Assembly (NCBI RefSeq): GCF_017316025.1 | Contig: NZ_JAFLVT010000009.1 | Coordinates: forward strand, 44,441 to 108,440 | Length of the DNA stretch: 64,000 nucleotides | Direction: 5' to 3' | Source: Candidatus Enterococcus myersii | GTDB taxonomy: Bacteria; Bacillota; Bacilli; Lactobacillales; Enterococcaceae | Part shown: piece after piece, positions 30,907 through 39,603 of the stretch | Layout: every line of letters begins with the position of its first letter | Numbering within the stretch: position 1 is the first letter of the stretch | Position numbers and translations under genes: made by a program | The notes under the pieces: model-generated | Seen by the model: the letters and a program-made list of their open reading frames with translations, nothing else | Told to the model about the DNA's origin: nothing | The model's database searches: none

Positions 30907-30943
30907 ATAAAAAACGACGAACCCATTTGCGAGTTCGTCGTTT
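30907..30943 (-). terminator. Intrinsic terminator of purEKB
   Basis: 11-bp stem AAACGACGAAC/GTTCGTCGTTT with a 10-nt loop, then TTTTT on the minus strand, three bases after the purB stop. Confidence 0.9.
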
Positions 30944-30945
30944 TT

Positions 30946-32241
30946 TTATTCTAGACCGACACGTTTAAAGATTGCATCTACATTTTTAAGGTGGTAATGA
31001 TAATCAAAGGCATCATCTAAGTCCTCATTACTTAAAATAGAAGTGATTTTTTCATCTTCTTCTAACAAAGGTCGAAAAGCCGTTTGATGATCCCATGCAA
31101 AGGCAGTTTTTGGTTGTACCAAATCATATGCTGCTTCTCGGGTCATTCCTTTATCAATTAACTTTAACATTACCCGTTGACTGTAAATCAGGCCAAAAGT
31201 AGCATCCATATTTCGTTTCATATTTTCCGGAAAGACTGTCAAATTTTTAACGATGTTGCCAAAACGATTTAACATATAGTTCAATAAAATTGTTGTATCC
31301 GGAACAATGATACGTTCTGCTGAAGAGTGAGAAATATCCCGCTCGTGCCACAACGGTACGTTTTCATAGGCAGTTAGCATATGACCACGAATCACCCGTG
31401 CCAGTCCACACATATTTTCAGAGCCAATCGGATTGCGTTTGTGTGGCATAGCAGATGAGCCTTTTTGACCTTTGGCAAAATACTCCTCTACTTCTCTTGT
31501 TTCAGATTTTTGTAATCCACGAATTTCAGTAGCAAAACGTTCGATACTAGTTGCAATTAATCCCATTGCAGCAAAGTACTCTGCATGTAAATCGCGAGGC
31601 AATACTTGTGTTGAGATTTCTTGGGGCCGAATTTCCAAGTGTTCACAGACATATTCTTCAATAAAAGGCGGAATGTTTGCAAATGTTCCCACTGCACCAG
31701 AAATTTTGCCAGCTTCAACTGCTTTAGCAGCATGATCAAAGCGTTCGATATTTCGCTTCATTTCAGAATACCAAGTAGCTAATTTTAAGCCAAAAGTAGT
31801 TGGTTCTGCGTGGACACCATGCGTCCGACCCATACAGACTGTGTTTTTGTGCTCGATAGCTTTATTGCCGATAATTTCTAAAAAGTTTTGTAAGTCTTTG
31901 CGTAAAATATCATTAGCTTGTTTTAATAAGTAACCGTAAGCTGTGTCAACCACATCGGTACTCGTTAAGCCGTAATGTACCCACTTGCGTTCTTCTCCTA
32001 AACTTTCTGAGACTGCTCTGGTAAAGGCAACCACGTCATGCCGCGTTTCCTCTTCAATTTCTAAAATTCTTGGAATATCAAATGTTGCATGTTCGCGAAT
32101 TTTTTTTACATCATCTTTTGGGATTTCACCTAATTCAACCCAAGCTTCATCAGCTAAAATTTCTACTTCTAACCACGCTTTATAACGATTTTCATCTGTC
32201 CAAATTGCACCCATTTCCGGGCGTGTATAACGTTCTAACAT
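30946..32241 (-). CDS. purB: Adenylosuccinate lyase
   Basis: Releases fumarate from SAICAR and from adenylosuccinate. 431 aa. Fumarase/aspartase superfamily signature [17 protein letters not shown] (about residue 262). The start is [12 protein letters not shown], and [16 protein letters not shown] carries the conserved His. Third gene of the purE-purK-purB run, 52 bases after purK, with its own terminator. Confidence 0.97.
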   Translation of the reverse strand: MLERYTRPEMGAIWTDENRYKAWLEVEILADEAWVELGEIPKDDVKKIREHATFDIPRILEIEEETRHDVVAFTRAVSESLGEERKWVHYGLTSTDVVDTAYGYLLKQANDILRKDLQNFLEIIGNKAIEHKNTVCMGRTHGVHAEPTTFGLKLATWYSEMKRNIERFDHAAKAVEAGKISGAVGTFANIPPFIEEYVCEHLEIRPQEISTQVLPRDLHAEYFAAMGLIATSIERFATEIRGLQKSETREVEEYFAKGQKGSSAMPHKRNPIGSENMCGLARVIRGHMLTAYENVPLWHERDISHSSAERIIVPDTTILLNYMLNRFGNIVKNLTVFPENMKRNMDATFGLIYSQRVMLKLIDKGMTREAAYDLVQPKTAFAWDHQTAFRPLLEEDEKITSILSNEDLDDAFDYHYHLKNVDAIFKRVGLE

Positions 32242-32293
32242 GCAATAGCTCCTCTATTTTATATTCTATTTAAACTTTTAAGACACGCGTTAT

Positions 32294-33424
32294 CTAATCC
32301 CAAATATTGGTTTGGTAGATTTCCTCTAAGGTGCCATAAATATCATCTGTGGTAATGGTAATGTGTCCCATTTTACGGCCAGATTTTGCTTGTGCTTTTC
32401 CATAATAATGAAACTGCCAATTGGGTTTTCGTGCAATCAAGTCATAGGTTTCCCCTAGCTCATCACCTAAGATATTGACCATAACAGCATCACTTAATAA
32501 TTTGACTTCACCTAGTGGCCAACCGCAAATCCCACGTATATGGGCGTCAAATTGGCTTTGGCTGCAAGCTTCAATAGAATAGTGACCAGAATTATGCGGC
32601 CGAGGCGCTAATTCATTAACATAAATGCTACCTGTTTTGGTTAAAAACATTTCAATGGCCAAAACACCTCGTAAATCCAGCGCTTTTGCGATCACTCTGG
32701 CAATTCGTTGTGCTTCTTGTGAAACTTCGGTTGCAACTCGTGCTGGCGCAATCGTTTCATGTAAAATATTGTTACGATGGATATTTTCTACTACTGGAAA
32801 CACCATAAATTCACCGCTGCCATTACCGGCAACCATCACGGAAATTTCTTTTTCAAAAGGAATCCACGCTTCTAGTTCACAAGTACCTGAACGCAGTAGA
32901 TTCATGGACGGCGCCAAATCAGCAGTGCTATATAAAACATACTGTCCTTTTCCGTCATAACCTCCCCGCGTGGTTTTTAACACACAAGGATAACCGATAC
33001 TGTCAATAGCATCTTGAATATCAGTTGGGCTAATGATTGTTTCATAAGGAGCAATAACAATATTATTTTCTTCCAAGAATGCTTTTTCCATTAAACGGTC
33101 TTGGGTAATTGCTAAAAGATCTGTTCCTTGTGGGACATTGGCGCTATAAATAATCGCATTTAATGCATCAACGCTCACATTTTCAAATTCATAAGTAATT
33201 ACATCACAGCGTCGTGCCATTTCTTCTAAAGCAAAAACATCGTCATATGCTGCAACAATATGCCAATCTGCCACTTGCGCTGTTGGACAGTCTTCAGCTG
33301 GATCTAAAACACCAACACGAAAACCCATTTCCTTTGCACTAATGGTCATCATTCGACCTAGTTGTCCGCCACCGACAATCCCAATTACAGCTCCTGGTAT
33401 TAAAGGCTTAACCAAGTTGATCAC
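32294..33424 (-). CDS. purK: N5-carboxyaminoimidazole ribonucleotide synthase
   Basis: ATP-grasp enzyme converting AIR + bicarbonate to N5-CAIR. 376 aa. Motifs: [28 protein letters not shown] and [17 protein letters not shown]. The frame starts at GTG 33424 inside the end of purE (17-base overlap); a TTG at 33415 is also possible and sits at a better distance from GGAAAG, so the exact start is uncertain. Works with PurE. Confidence 0.95.
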   Translation of the reverse strand: MINLVKPLIPGAVIGIVGGGQLGRMMTISAKEMGFRVGVLDPAEDCPTAQVADWHIVAAYDDVFALEEMARRCDVITYEFENVSVDALNAIIYSANVPQGTDLLAITQDRLMEKAFLEENNIVIAPYETIISPTDIQDAIDSIGYPCVLKTTRGGYDGKGQYVLYSTADLAPSMNLLRSGTCELEAWIPFEKEISVMVAGNGSGEFMVFPVVENIHRNNILHETIAPARVATEVSQEAQRIARVIAKALDLRGVLAIEMFLTKTGSIYVNELAPRPHNSGHYSIEACSQSQFDAHIRGICGWPLGEVKLLSDAVMVNILGDELGETYDLIARKPNWQFHYYGKAQAKSGRKMGHITITTDDIYGTLEEIYQTNIWD

Positions 33425-33896
33425 TACTTTCCATCACAATCTCACGCATATTCGCTCTCTTTTCAGCTAATTTTTGCGCTATGCCTAAATCATACATGGA
33501 AAGCATCTGCGCCGCAAGTAGTCCGGCGTTTGTTGCACCAGCTTGTCCTATTGCCGTCGTCGCAACCGGCACTCCAGCTGGCATTTGCACAATCGAAAGC
33601 AAAGAATCCAAACCATTTAATGTTCGTGATTTAACTGGAACACCAATTACTGGCAACGTTGTTTTGGCAGCGACCATACCAGGTAAATGTGCAGCGCCAC
33701 CCGCACCGGCAATGATTATTTTTATTCCTTTTTCTCTTGCCCCCTCGGCAAATTCAAACATTAAATCTGGTGTTCTGTGGGCAGATACAACTTGTTTTAT
33801 ATAGCTGATTTCTAATTCATCCAACTGCTCACAAGCGTGTTTCATTGTTTCCCAATCGGATACGCTCCCCATAATTATTGCAACTTCTGCTGTCAT
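33408..33896 (-). CDS. purE: N5-carboxyaminoimidazole ribonucleotide mutase
   Basis: Converts N5-CAIR to CAIR. 162 aa. Motifs: [15 protein letters not shown], the SAHRTPD loop with the catalytic His, [12 protein letters not shown] and [16 protein letters not shown]. First gene of the purEKB unit, with a promoter and a PurBox pair upstream. Class I PurE, consistent with the adjacent PurK. Confidence 0.96.
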   Translation of the reverse strand: MTAEVAIIMGSVSDWETMKHACEQLDELEISYIKQVVSAHRTPDLMFEFAEGAREKGIKIIIAGAGGAAHLPGMVAAKTTLPVIGVPVKSRTLNGLDSLLSIVQMPAGVPVATTAIGQAGATNAGLLAAQMLSMYDLGIAQKLAEKRANMREIVMESSDQLG

Positions 33897-33926
33897 GATT
33901 TGCTCCTTTATCGTTGACTTTTTTTT

Positions 33927-34004
33927 ATTGTAACAAGGATAATTTCGACTGTAAATAATTACTCGAATAATAATATTATTTTTAGTTTTTTCGTTCGTGT
34001 TTTA
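33927..34004 (-). promoter_or_regulatory. purE promoter and PurBox-like pair
   Basis: Minus strand: -35 TTTACA (33950-33955), 17-bp spacer, -10 TACAAT (33927-33932). Upstream is TAAAACACGAACGAA (33990-34004), the same core as before purC. A weaker inverted partner (TTACTCGAATAAT on the plus strand, about 33958-33970) lies some 16 bp away. Inverted PurBoxes about 16 bp apart are the known Bacillus arrangement. Confidence 0.65.
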
Positions 34005-34012
34005 TTTAAAAT

Positions 34013-34049
34013 AAAAAAATGCAAATGACAAGCGCACTGTCATTTGCAT
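34013..34049 (-). terminator. Intrinsic terminator of xpt-pbuX
   Basis: Perfect 12-bp stem ATGCAAATGACA/TGTCATTTGCAT with a 7-nt loop, followed by TTTTTT on the minus strand. Confidence 0.92.
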
Positions 34050-34073
34050 CAATTTTCTATTTTGCTTTATTTC

Positions 34074-35369
34074 CTAATCAATCACGACTTTTTCATCATC
34101 TTTCAAACCGTTAAAGACAAGATTTAAAATAATCGCAGTTAAACTACTCATAACAATCCCATTACCGGTGAACATTTGAACGGTCTCTGGTAATTGGCTA
34201 AAAAGTTGTGGCATTAAGTTAAAGCCTAAGCCAAAACTAATGGACACAGCAATAATCAACAAATTTTTATCGTTGTTAAAATCAACTTTTGACAACATTT
34301 TCATCCCTTGAACAGCCACCATACCAAACATAACTAACATCCCCCCACCTAAAACGGGTTCAGGAATAATTTGAGCAATAGCACCGATTTTAGGGAAAAG
34401 TCCTAAAATAATTAAGAAAATAGCTGAAAAATAAATTGGTTTTTTCGTCTTAATCCCTGATAGTTGTACCAAGCCAACATTTTGTGAAAAACCAGTATAT
34501 GGAAATGTATTAAAAATGCCACCTAAAATAACTGCCAAACCTTCTGCGCGGTACCCGCGTTTAAGATCATCTTCTGTAATTTTTTTACCCGTAATATCTC
34601 CTAGCGCAAAATAAACGCCCGTTGACTCTACCATGCTGACAATCGAGATGATAATCATAAGTAAAATCGACCAAACATCAAAAGTTGGTTTTCCAAAGTA
34701 AAATGGTTGCGGAATATGGAAAACAGGTGCGTGACCAATTGCAGCAAAATCAACTAATCCCATCAAACAAGCCAGTAGTGTTCCCCCCACAAGTCCGACT
34801 AAAACAGAAATTGAACGCAAGAATCCCTTAGCGAAAACTTGAACACCAACAATTAATAAAATGGTGACAAAAGCTAAAATCAATTGATTGGGATCACCGA
34901 AATTTTGAGCTGTCACATCGCCGCCACCCATTTTGGTAATGGCAACCGGAATTAAAGTTAATCCAATCACTGTAATAACTGTTCCTGTTACCAATGAGGG
35001 AAACAATTTTTTAATCTTTGAAAAGAAACCTGCTACTAAAACTACAAAAATTCCAGAAGCAATAATGGAACCATAAATGGCACCAACACCTGATTTACTA
35101 CCAATTAAAATCAACGGGGCAACAGCTTGAATGGCACACCCTAAAACTACCGGTAAGCCAATGCCAAAAAATTTCGTTACTGTTAATTGTAAAAGCGTTG
35201 CAATCCCACACATGAAAATATCAATAGAAATTAAATAGGTCATTTGTGTTTCGTTAAAACCTAAACCTGTTCCGATTAAAAGTGGCACTGCCACGGCACC
35301 GGCATACATCGCAAGTAAGTGTTGCAACCCTAATACGGCTGCTTTTCCGTTTTGTGTCTGCTTATCCAA
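34074..35369 (-). CDS. pbuX: Xanthine permease, NCS2 family
   Basis: Proton-linked purine base uptake (nucleobase-cation symporter 2), 431 aa, about 12-14 membrane segments. Signature-like segments: GLQHLLAMYAGAVAVPLL at the N-terminus, SIVSMVESTGVYFALG, and FPYTGFSQNVGLVQLSG. It starts one base after the xpt stop and shares its guanine riboswitch, matching the Bacillus xpt-pbuX pair. Xanthine is the likely substrate by context; uric acid permeases of the family are close. Confidence 0.93.
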   Translation of the reverse strand: MDKQTQNGKAAVLGLQHLLAMYAGAVAVPLLIGTGLGFNETQMTYLISIDIFMCGIATLLQLTVTKFFGIGLPVVLGCAIQAVAPLILIGSKSGVGAIYGSIIASGIFVVLVAGFFSKIKKLFPSLVTGTVITVIGLTLIPVAITKMGGGDVTAQNFGDPNQLILAFVTILLIVGVQVFAKGFLRSISVLVGLVGGTLLACLMGLVDFAAIGHAPVFHIPQPFYFGKPTFDVWSILLMIIISIVSMVESTGVYFALGDITGKKITEDDLKRGYRAEGLAVILGGIFNTFPYTGFSQNVGLVQLSGIKTKKPIYFSAIFLIILGLFPKIGAIAQIIPEPVLGGGMLVMFGMVAVQGMKMLSKVDFNNDKNLLIIAVSISFGLGFNLMPQLFSQLPETVQMFTGNGIVMSSLTAIILNLVFNGLKDDEKVVID

Positions 35370-35957
35370 TTAAGCATCCTCCTTGATAAATTCAACTTCA
35401 CCTGCTTTTAATGATGCAATTCGTGCTAATGAAACAACTTTAATTCCCATGTCTTCTAAAAGTTTGCGGCCATCTTGGAAAGATTTTTCAATCACAATGC
35501 CGATTCCTTCAACATGAGCACCAGCTTGTTGACAAAGCTCAATTAAGCCTTTTGCTGCCTGTCCATTTGCTAAAAAGTCATCGATTAATAATACATTGTC
35601 GTCTTTTGTTAAGAATTTTTTTGAAATCGAAACAGTACTCGTTACTTGTTTTGTAAAGGAATAAACTTGCGCTGTCAAAAGTTCTTCGTTCATCGTTAAA
35701 CTTTTAGACTTGCGGGCAAAGACTAAAGGAACACCTAATTCTTGTGCCGTATAAAGCGCTGGAGCAATGCCGGAAGCTTCAATCGTCACGACTTTTGTGA
35801 TATTAGCTGCTCTAAAGACATCTGCAAAAACTTTGCCGATTGCCTCCATTAAAACGGGATCAACTTGGTGGGTTACAAAACTATCCACTTTTAAAACACC
35901 GTCACCTAATACACGCCCATCTTCTTTGATTCTTGCTACTAATTCTTTCATAATCAC
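35370..35957 (-). CDS. xpt: Xanthine phosphoribosyltransferase
   Basis: Salvages xanthine to XMP with PRPP. 195 aa. The PRPP-binding loop is [16 protein letters not shown]; the N-terminus [22 protein letters not shown] is typical of Xpt. First gene of xpt-pbuX behind a guanine-class riboswitch and terminator. Confidence 0.95.
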   Translation of the reverse strand: MIMKELVARIKEDGRVLGDGVLKVDSFVTHQVDPVLMEAIGKVFADVFRAANITKVVTIEASGIAPALYTAQELGVPLVFARKSKSLTMNEELLTAQVYSFTKQVTSTVSISKKFLTKDDNVLLIDDFLANGQAAKGLIELCQQAGAHVEGIGIVIEKSFQDGRKLLEDMGIKVVSLARIASLKAGEVEFIKEDA

Positions 35958-35999
35958 ACTGCTCCTTCTTAATTTTTCATCTTTACTGCCAAACTAACA

Positions 36000-36041
36000 A
36001 AAAAAGACGCTTTTTGCCAGTCTAAGCAAAAAAAGCGCCTT
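36000..36041 (-). terminator. Riboswitch-controlled terminator before xpt
   Basis: Minus strand: arms AAGGCGCTTTTT and AAAAAGCGTCTT (with GC pairs at the loop end), then TTTTTTT. It lies directly after the guanine aptamer. Confidence 0.88.
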
Positions 36042-36053
36042 ACGCACGTTTTT

Positions 36054-36120
36054 TGCTTATAGTCCAGTATTTACGGTACTGGGTAGAGACTGTCGACCAG
36101 ATTACGACGATATATAAGCA
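36054..36120 (-). promoter_or_regulatory. Purine riboswitch, guanine class
   Basis: Minus strand: P1 arms TGCTTAT and ATAAGCA close a three-way junction. Core segments: TATATATCGTCG, TCTACC and ACCGTAAAT in a P3 with arms CCAGTA/TACTGG, then GGACTATAAG. The base that sets specificity is C (GACTAT; adenine switches have GATTAT), so it should bind guanine or hypoxanthine. With the terminator it would shut off xpt-pbuX when guanine is abundant. Confidence 0.95.
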
Positions 36121-36163
36121 GGTATGTAGCTTACTGCGCCATGCGCAATAAATTATGTATTGG

Positions 36164-36192
36164 AGTATAACACCTTCATTGAAAACTGGCAA
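36164..36192 (-). promoter_or_regulatory. Promoter of the xpt-pbuX riboswitch transcript
   Basis: Minus strand: -35 TTGCCA (36187-36192), 17-bp spacer, -10 TATACT (36164-36169). Predicted start about 37 nt before the aptamer. Confidence 0.75.
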
Positions 36193-36367
36193 CCAATTTT
36201 CTTGAAAGAATGATAATTTCTGTAAGATTTTTTCATTCCTTCTCAACTGCTGGTGAATAACAGTTGCGACAAAATTTTAGCTCATGGCATTTCTGTCATA
36301 AAAAGGCAGAAACTTTTTTTAAAACTATGCTATAGTGACCTTACTAGTTCGTCGTTGGAGGAAGATT

Positions 36368-36643
36368 ATGCAAGCAAAAGAGTTCGTCACTATTTTGGCT
36401 ACTATGCCAAAAAAAGAAAATTACCAAGGGCTTTATATCGAAGATGCTTTCGTTACAGCTATCAAAATCGATCAAAAAGGCGACTTTGTTTTCATTGCCG
36501 AAAAAAATAAAGCACCTTTAACCATTAAAGATTTACTGATTGCTCTTATGACCAATAAAAGTCGTGAACTGTATTATTGGCAAGACAATCACAAACAAAA
36601 AATCTACGGAATTAAAGAAAAAGACGCCAAAATTATTTTATAA
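36368..36643 (+). CDS. Hypothetical protein, 91 aa
   Basis: Unrecognised small soluble protein; no signal peptide or TM. Alternating beta-like stretches (GLYIEDAFVTAIKI, DFVFIAEKN) and a helix (LTIKDLLIALMTNK) suggest a compact alpha/beta fold. The ATG at 36368 is six bases after TTGGAGG, so the longer frame from 36335 is not used. A TATAGT lies upstream at about 36331, but its -35 is poor. Divergent from xpt-pbuX; shares a bidirectional terminator with the gene after it. Confidence 0.78.
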   Translation: MQAKEFVTILATMPKKENYQGLYIEDAFVTAIKIDQKGDFVFIAEKNKAPLTIKDLLIALMTNKSRELYYWQDNHKQKIYGIKEKDAKIIL

Positions 36644-36774
36644 GTGCGCTTTAACCTTATAAAAGCTAAATTAGAAAACGAGTGATAAGATACGAAATTT
36701 CAGCGTAAAAATTTATTTTTTTTAAAGAAACTTAAATTGGCTCGCACTTTTAATAACAGGTTATAATTGAATAA

Positions 36775-36826
36775 AAACCAGTCAAAAGTCTAGCAATTCA
36801 GCGAACTTTTAACTGGTTTTTTATCG
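36775..36826. terminator. Bidirectional terminator between convergent genes
   Basis: 15-bp arms AAACCAGTCAAAAGT (36775-36789) and ACTTTTAACTGGTTT (36805-36819), one wobble, 15-nt loop. T-runs follow on both strands (TTTTTT plus, TTTTTATTC minus). Confidence 0.85.
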
Positions 36827-36842
36827 GTTTTACTACAATTAT

Positions 36843-37523
36843 TTAGCCTTCCTTATCAATTTCCATTTGACGATAATGTTCCATTTTACGACTAAATAAT
36901 TCCCCATTAGATGGTGGTGTAAAGGTAATGGCATTGGCGCCAGCTTGAATCGTTTCAAAAATACTTTCTTCTGTTGGACCACCCGTTGCCATAATGGGTA
37001 AATCAGGATAGTTTTCACGGAAATGTCGAACAGTATCTGCCGTATCTTTGCCCGCACTGATATTAATAATTTTAACTCCCACCGCTAATTTTTCATCGAT
37101 TGGTGTTAATTTAGAGGTCACTGTACTTACAACAGGAATATCTACTACGCGACAAACCATTTGAACGGTGTCTACTGATGTTGGTGCATTTAAAACGACA
37201 CCAATCGATCCTTGTGCCTCAGCAAACATCGACATATAAGTCGAACGTTCACCTTGTGTTAAGCCGCCACCTACACCAGAAAAAACGGGGATATCAGCAG
37301 CCTCAATAATCGATTTGGTAATAGCCGGGTGTGGTGTAAAAGGATACACAGCAATAACCGCATCGGCATCGGTATTGCGAATAATCGCGATATCAGTTGT
37401 AAAGATAATGGAACGTATCCGACGTCCAAAAATTTGTATGCCGGTTGCTTCGCGGATAATTTTAGGAACGCGCACGATATCTTTGCGTAATTCAGTCGAG
37501 ATTTTCGGCATTTTTTGCTCCAT
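36843..37523 (-). CDS. Predicted TIM-barrel protein of unknown reaction
   Basis: 226 aa, soluble. The pattern is a (beta/alpha)8 barrel with a phosphate-binding C-terminal region (LPIMATGGPTEESIF, then AGANAITFTPPS), as in the ThiG/HisA/NanE group. A Gly-rich loop FSGVGGGLTQGER follows IIEAADIPV. Enterococcal homologues are usually labelled simply hydrolase; I cannot name the reaction. The start has a strong ribosome site AAAGGAGGAG. It follows the glucosaminidase gene by 26 bases on the same strand but the products look unrelated. Confidence 0.72.
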   Translation of the reverse strand: MEQKMPKISTELRKDIVRVPKIIREATGIQIFGRRIRSIIFTTDIAIIRNTDADAVIAVYPFTPHPAITKSIIEAADIPVFSGVGGGLTQGERSTYMSMFAEAQGSIGVVLNAPTSVDTVQMVCRVVDIPVVSTVTSKLTPIDEKLAVGVKIINISAGKDTADTVRHFRENYPDLPIMATGGPTEESIFETIQAGANAITFTPPSNGELFSRKMEHYRQMEIDKEG

Positions 37524-37549
37524 GAAAACACTCCTCCTTTGATTGAAAA

Positions 37550-38167
37550 CTAGTCATATTGCATTAAATTATACTCTTCTATCATACTTATAATTTTATC
37601 AGCATATTGAGGATCTGTCGCATATCCCGCCTCTTGTAAGGCTTTTGCAGCTTGTTTATAATCTTGGGCTAATAATACAGACTCATATTTTTGTCGATCC
37701 CAGTTCACACCGTTAACAAAAAGCATCGTGTGATCATCCATAGAAGCTTCCCAAGAATTATAAACCTTAAATTCACCCTTAATGGTGATATATTGTTCGT
37801 TGACAAATTCTTGGGTATCTAATTTTACTTTCGGGACATCCCCATAAGCTTTAATGCCAAATAAATTTTTATACTCACTGGCTAATTGACTTTGACCAAA
37901 ATTCGACTCTAGCGCGGCCTGACCTAGGATAATACTAGGTAAAACACCATAGCCTTTTTGAAGTTCTTGGGCGTGGGGAACTAATTTTTTTATAAATTCT
38001 TTGCGGCTGACTTCTTCATTTGTTACAGATGCCACTTGTGTCGGTGTAGTCGGCTGGCTTAATTGTTTAATTGAAAAAACAAAAGCCGCTAAAATAAGCA
38101 AAAATCCGGCTAAAATTGCTGGAAAGCCGGCCTTTTTACGTTTCGTGTATTTTCTTTTAATGCTCAT
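37550..38167 (-). CDS. Membrane-anchored N-acetylmuramoyl glucosaminidase (GH73)
   Basis: Peptidoglycan hydrolase of family 73, 205 aa. A basic N-terminus (KRKYTKRKKAG) and one hydrophobic segment (about 14-33) anchor it outside the cell. The catalytic domain (about 60-205) has LGQAALESNFGQSQLASEY with the catalytic Glu and KNLFGIKAYG. No wall-binding repeats are present. Overlaps the end of the VanY-type gene by 11 bases, so the two enzymes are made together. Confidence 0.9.
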   Translation of the reverse strand: MSIKRKYTKRKKAGFPAILAGFLLILAAFVFSIKQLSQPTTPTQVASVTNEEVSRKEFIKKLVPHAQELQKGYGVLPSIILGQAALESNFGQSQLASEYKNLFGIKAYGDVPKVKLDTQEFVNEQYITIKGEFKVYNSWEASMDDHTMLFVNGVNWDRQKYESVLLAQDYKQAAKALQEAGYATDPQYADKIISMIEEYNLMQYD

Positions 38168-38954
38168 AACCCTCCCACTTTTCTAATAGGTCAAGATACT
38201 CTTCCAGTGTTAAATTATGTTTTGTCATATATTCGGCGCTTTTTACTCCAACATAACGTAAATGCCAAGGTTCATAGGTGATTTTCGTAATAGCTTGTTT
38301 ACCATCAGGATAGCGCACGACAAAACCAAAGCGACTGGCATTTTTTTGTAACCATTGCGCGCCTGGTTGACTACTGTAGCTTTCATCTAACACCATATTG
38401 GGATTAGAGGCTAACCAATTTTCATCTACAACATCTACTGCAAGTCCGGTATGATGTTCACTATAACCAGGTTCGGTCATGGTCAATTTGGCTTTTTGTG
38501 TTGCGGCTTCTTTAGTTAACTGCTCTTGATTTTCTAATTGCGTCACGCGCTCATTAAAAACTTGTTTTTGATAAGCAACTGAGCGAAACGCAGAAACCAG
38601 ATGGAGCTTGATATTGTCTTTTTTAGCAGCGTCCGTTAATTCTTCATAACTTTTCACGATCCTTTGATCGACAATATGCCCATCAGCTAAGGTGGTTAAT
38701 TGTTCTTCTGGTACTTCTGTTACGATTTTATGATCCGGGCTAACTAAGACTAACCTCCAATCATCTCGTGCAATCTGTGGCAAGTCTGTTGGTCGCATAG
38801 GTGTTGAAGAGGTGGTGGTGGTTGTCTTTTTGGCACTAATGGCTGTGGATGCCACTGTTTTATTCGCATAATTTTGTTGATATTGACCAAAAAAAACAAA
38901 AAAAGTGGCACAAGCTACGATTAAAACCGCACCTACTCCGATTAATTTATTCAA
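38157..38954 (-). CDS. VanY/LdcB-family D-alanyl-D-alanine (or L,D-) carboxypeptidase
   Basis: Zinc peptidase trimming peptidoglycan peptides, 265 aa. An N-terminal TM/signal anchor (about 5-22) and a Thr/Ser-rich linker precede the VanY domain (about 95-245). Zinc and catalytic residues: SEHHTGLAVDVVD (His, Asp), the Arg of SAFRS, and EPWHLRYVG (Glu, His). Tetrapeptide (L,D) versus pentapeptide (D,D) specificity cannot be decided from sequence. No vanHAX genes are nearby, so it is not a vancomycin cluster. Overlaps the GH73 gene. Confidence 0.88.
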   Translation of the reverse strand: MNKLIGVGAVLIVACATFFVFFGQYQQNYANKTVASTAISAKKTTTTTSSTPMRPTDLPQIARDDWRLVLVSPDHKIVTEVPEEQLTTLADGHIVDQRIVKSYEELTDAAKKDNIKLHLVSAFRSVAYQKQVFNERVTQLENQEQLTKEAATQKAKLTMTEPGYSEHHTGLAVDVVDENWLASNPNMVLDESYSSQPGAQWLQKNASRFGFVVRYPDGKQAITKITYEPWHLRYVGVKSAEYMTKHNLTLEEYLDLLEKWEGYEH

Positions 38955-38978
38955 AAGTCTAAAACGCTCCTTTAATAG

Positions 38979-39491
38979 CTATTGATTGTAGGTTTCTTCT
39001 AAATTTTCATTAACCCAAGCTAACAGACCAACTTTTTCTTGTTGTAACTGTTGTTGAATCCGTGCTGGCAAGCGAAAACTTAAGATATCATCAAAACCCC
39101 ACTCATCATACGTAATAAAAACGCGTAAATCAAGCAACTGATTATTCTCTTTTTCTTCATTATGGGTAATTACTTCAACATCAGCCAACTTTTTTTGTAA
39201 CCATTTTTGCGCAATCTGCGTTTTCAAACGGCGATATTCACTAACTGCCTGCGTTCTTTTTTCGGGGAAAATAATCGTTTGGCGCAGCACTTTTTGCATG
39301 AGCATCCATTCATAATCGCTAAAAAGATTCTTAATTTTTTGATTTTGCTCTGGAGTTAATGTACCGTTTCCACTCTTCCATTTTTCCCAGCTGACCTTGT
39401 CAGTATTTAACACATTTTGATAAAATGTTACTTCATTTGTGTACTGTTCTTTAATTGTTTGTACTAAAATGGTGATATATACTTCGTGCAT
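38979..39491 (-). CDS. Hypothetical protein, 170 aa, possible helix-turn-helix
   Basis: Not recognised. Soluble and highly charged. The first 60 residues (TIKEQYTNEVTFYQNVL, WEKWKSGNGTLTPEQNQK) resemble a small helical DNA-binding or adaptor domain, then a helical middle and a C-terminal alpha/beta segment with DEWGFDDILSFRLPAR. No membrane segment. The ATG follows AGAGGAGG. It lies 24 bases before the VanY-type gene on the same strand, so it may regulate or belong to the same wall-enzyme unit; this is inference. Confidence 0.72.
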   Translation of the reverse strand: MHEVYITILVQTIKEQYTNEVTFYQNVLNTDKVSWEKWKSGNGTLTPEQNQKIKNLFSDYEWMLMQKVLRQTIIFPEKRTQAVSEYRRLKTQIAQKWLQKKLADVEVITHNEEKENNQLLDLRVFITYDEWGFDDILSFRLPARIQQQLQQEKVGLLAWVNENLEETYNQ

Positions 39492-39603
39492 AAGAATCCT
39501 CCTCTTATTTATTTTACTTAAATTATTTGTTTAAGATAGGTATAGGCCTGTAACTTTCCTAATTTTTAAAAGATTGCTAAACTAAAGCAAAGGAGCTGAT
39601 TTT

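Noticed and set aside
36040..36246. 68-aa minus-strand open frame before xpt
   Set aside because: It overlaps the guanine riboswitch and the promoter.
38157..38954. Part of a vancomycin-resistance cluster
   Set aside because: The VanY-type domain alone is common in housekeeping carboxypeptidases; vanH, vanA/B and vanX are absent.
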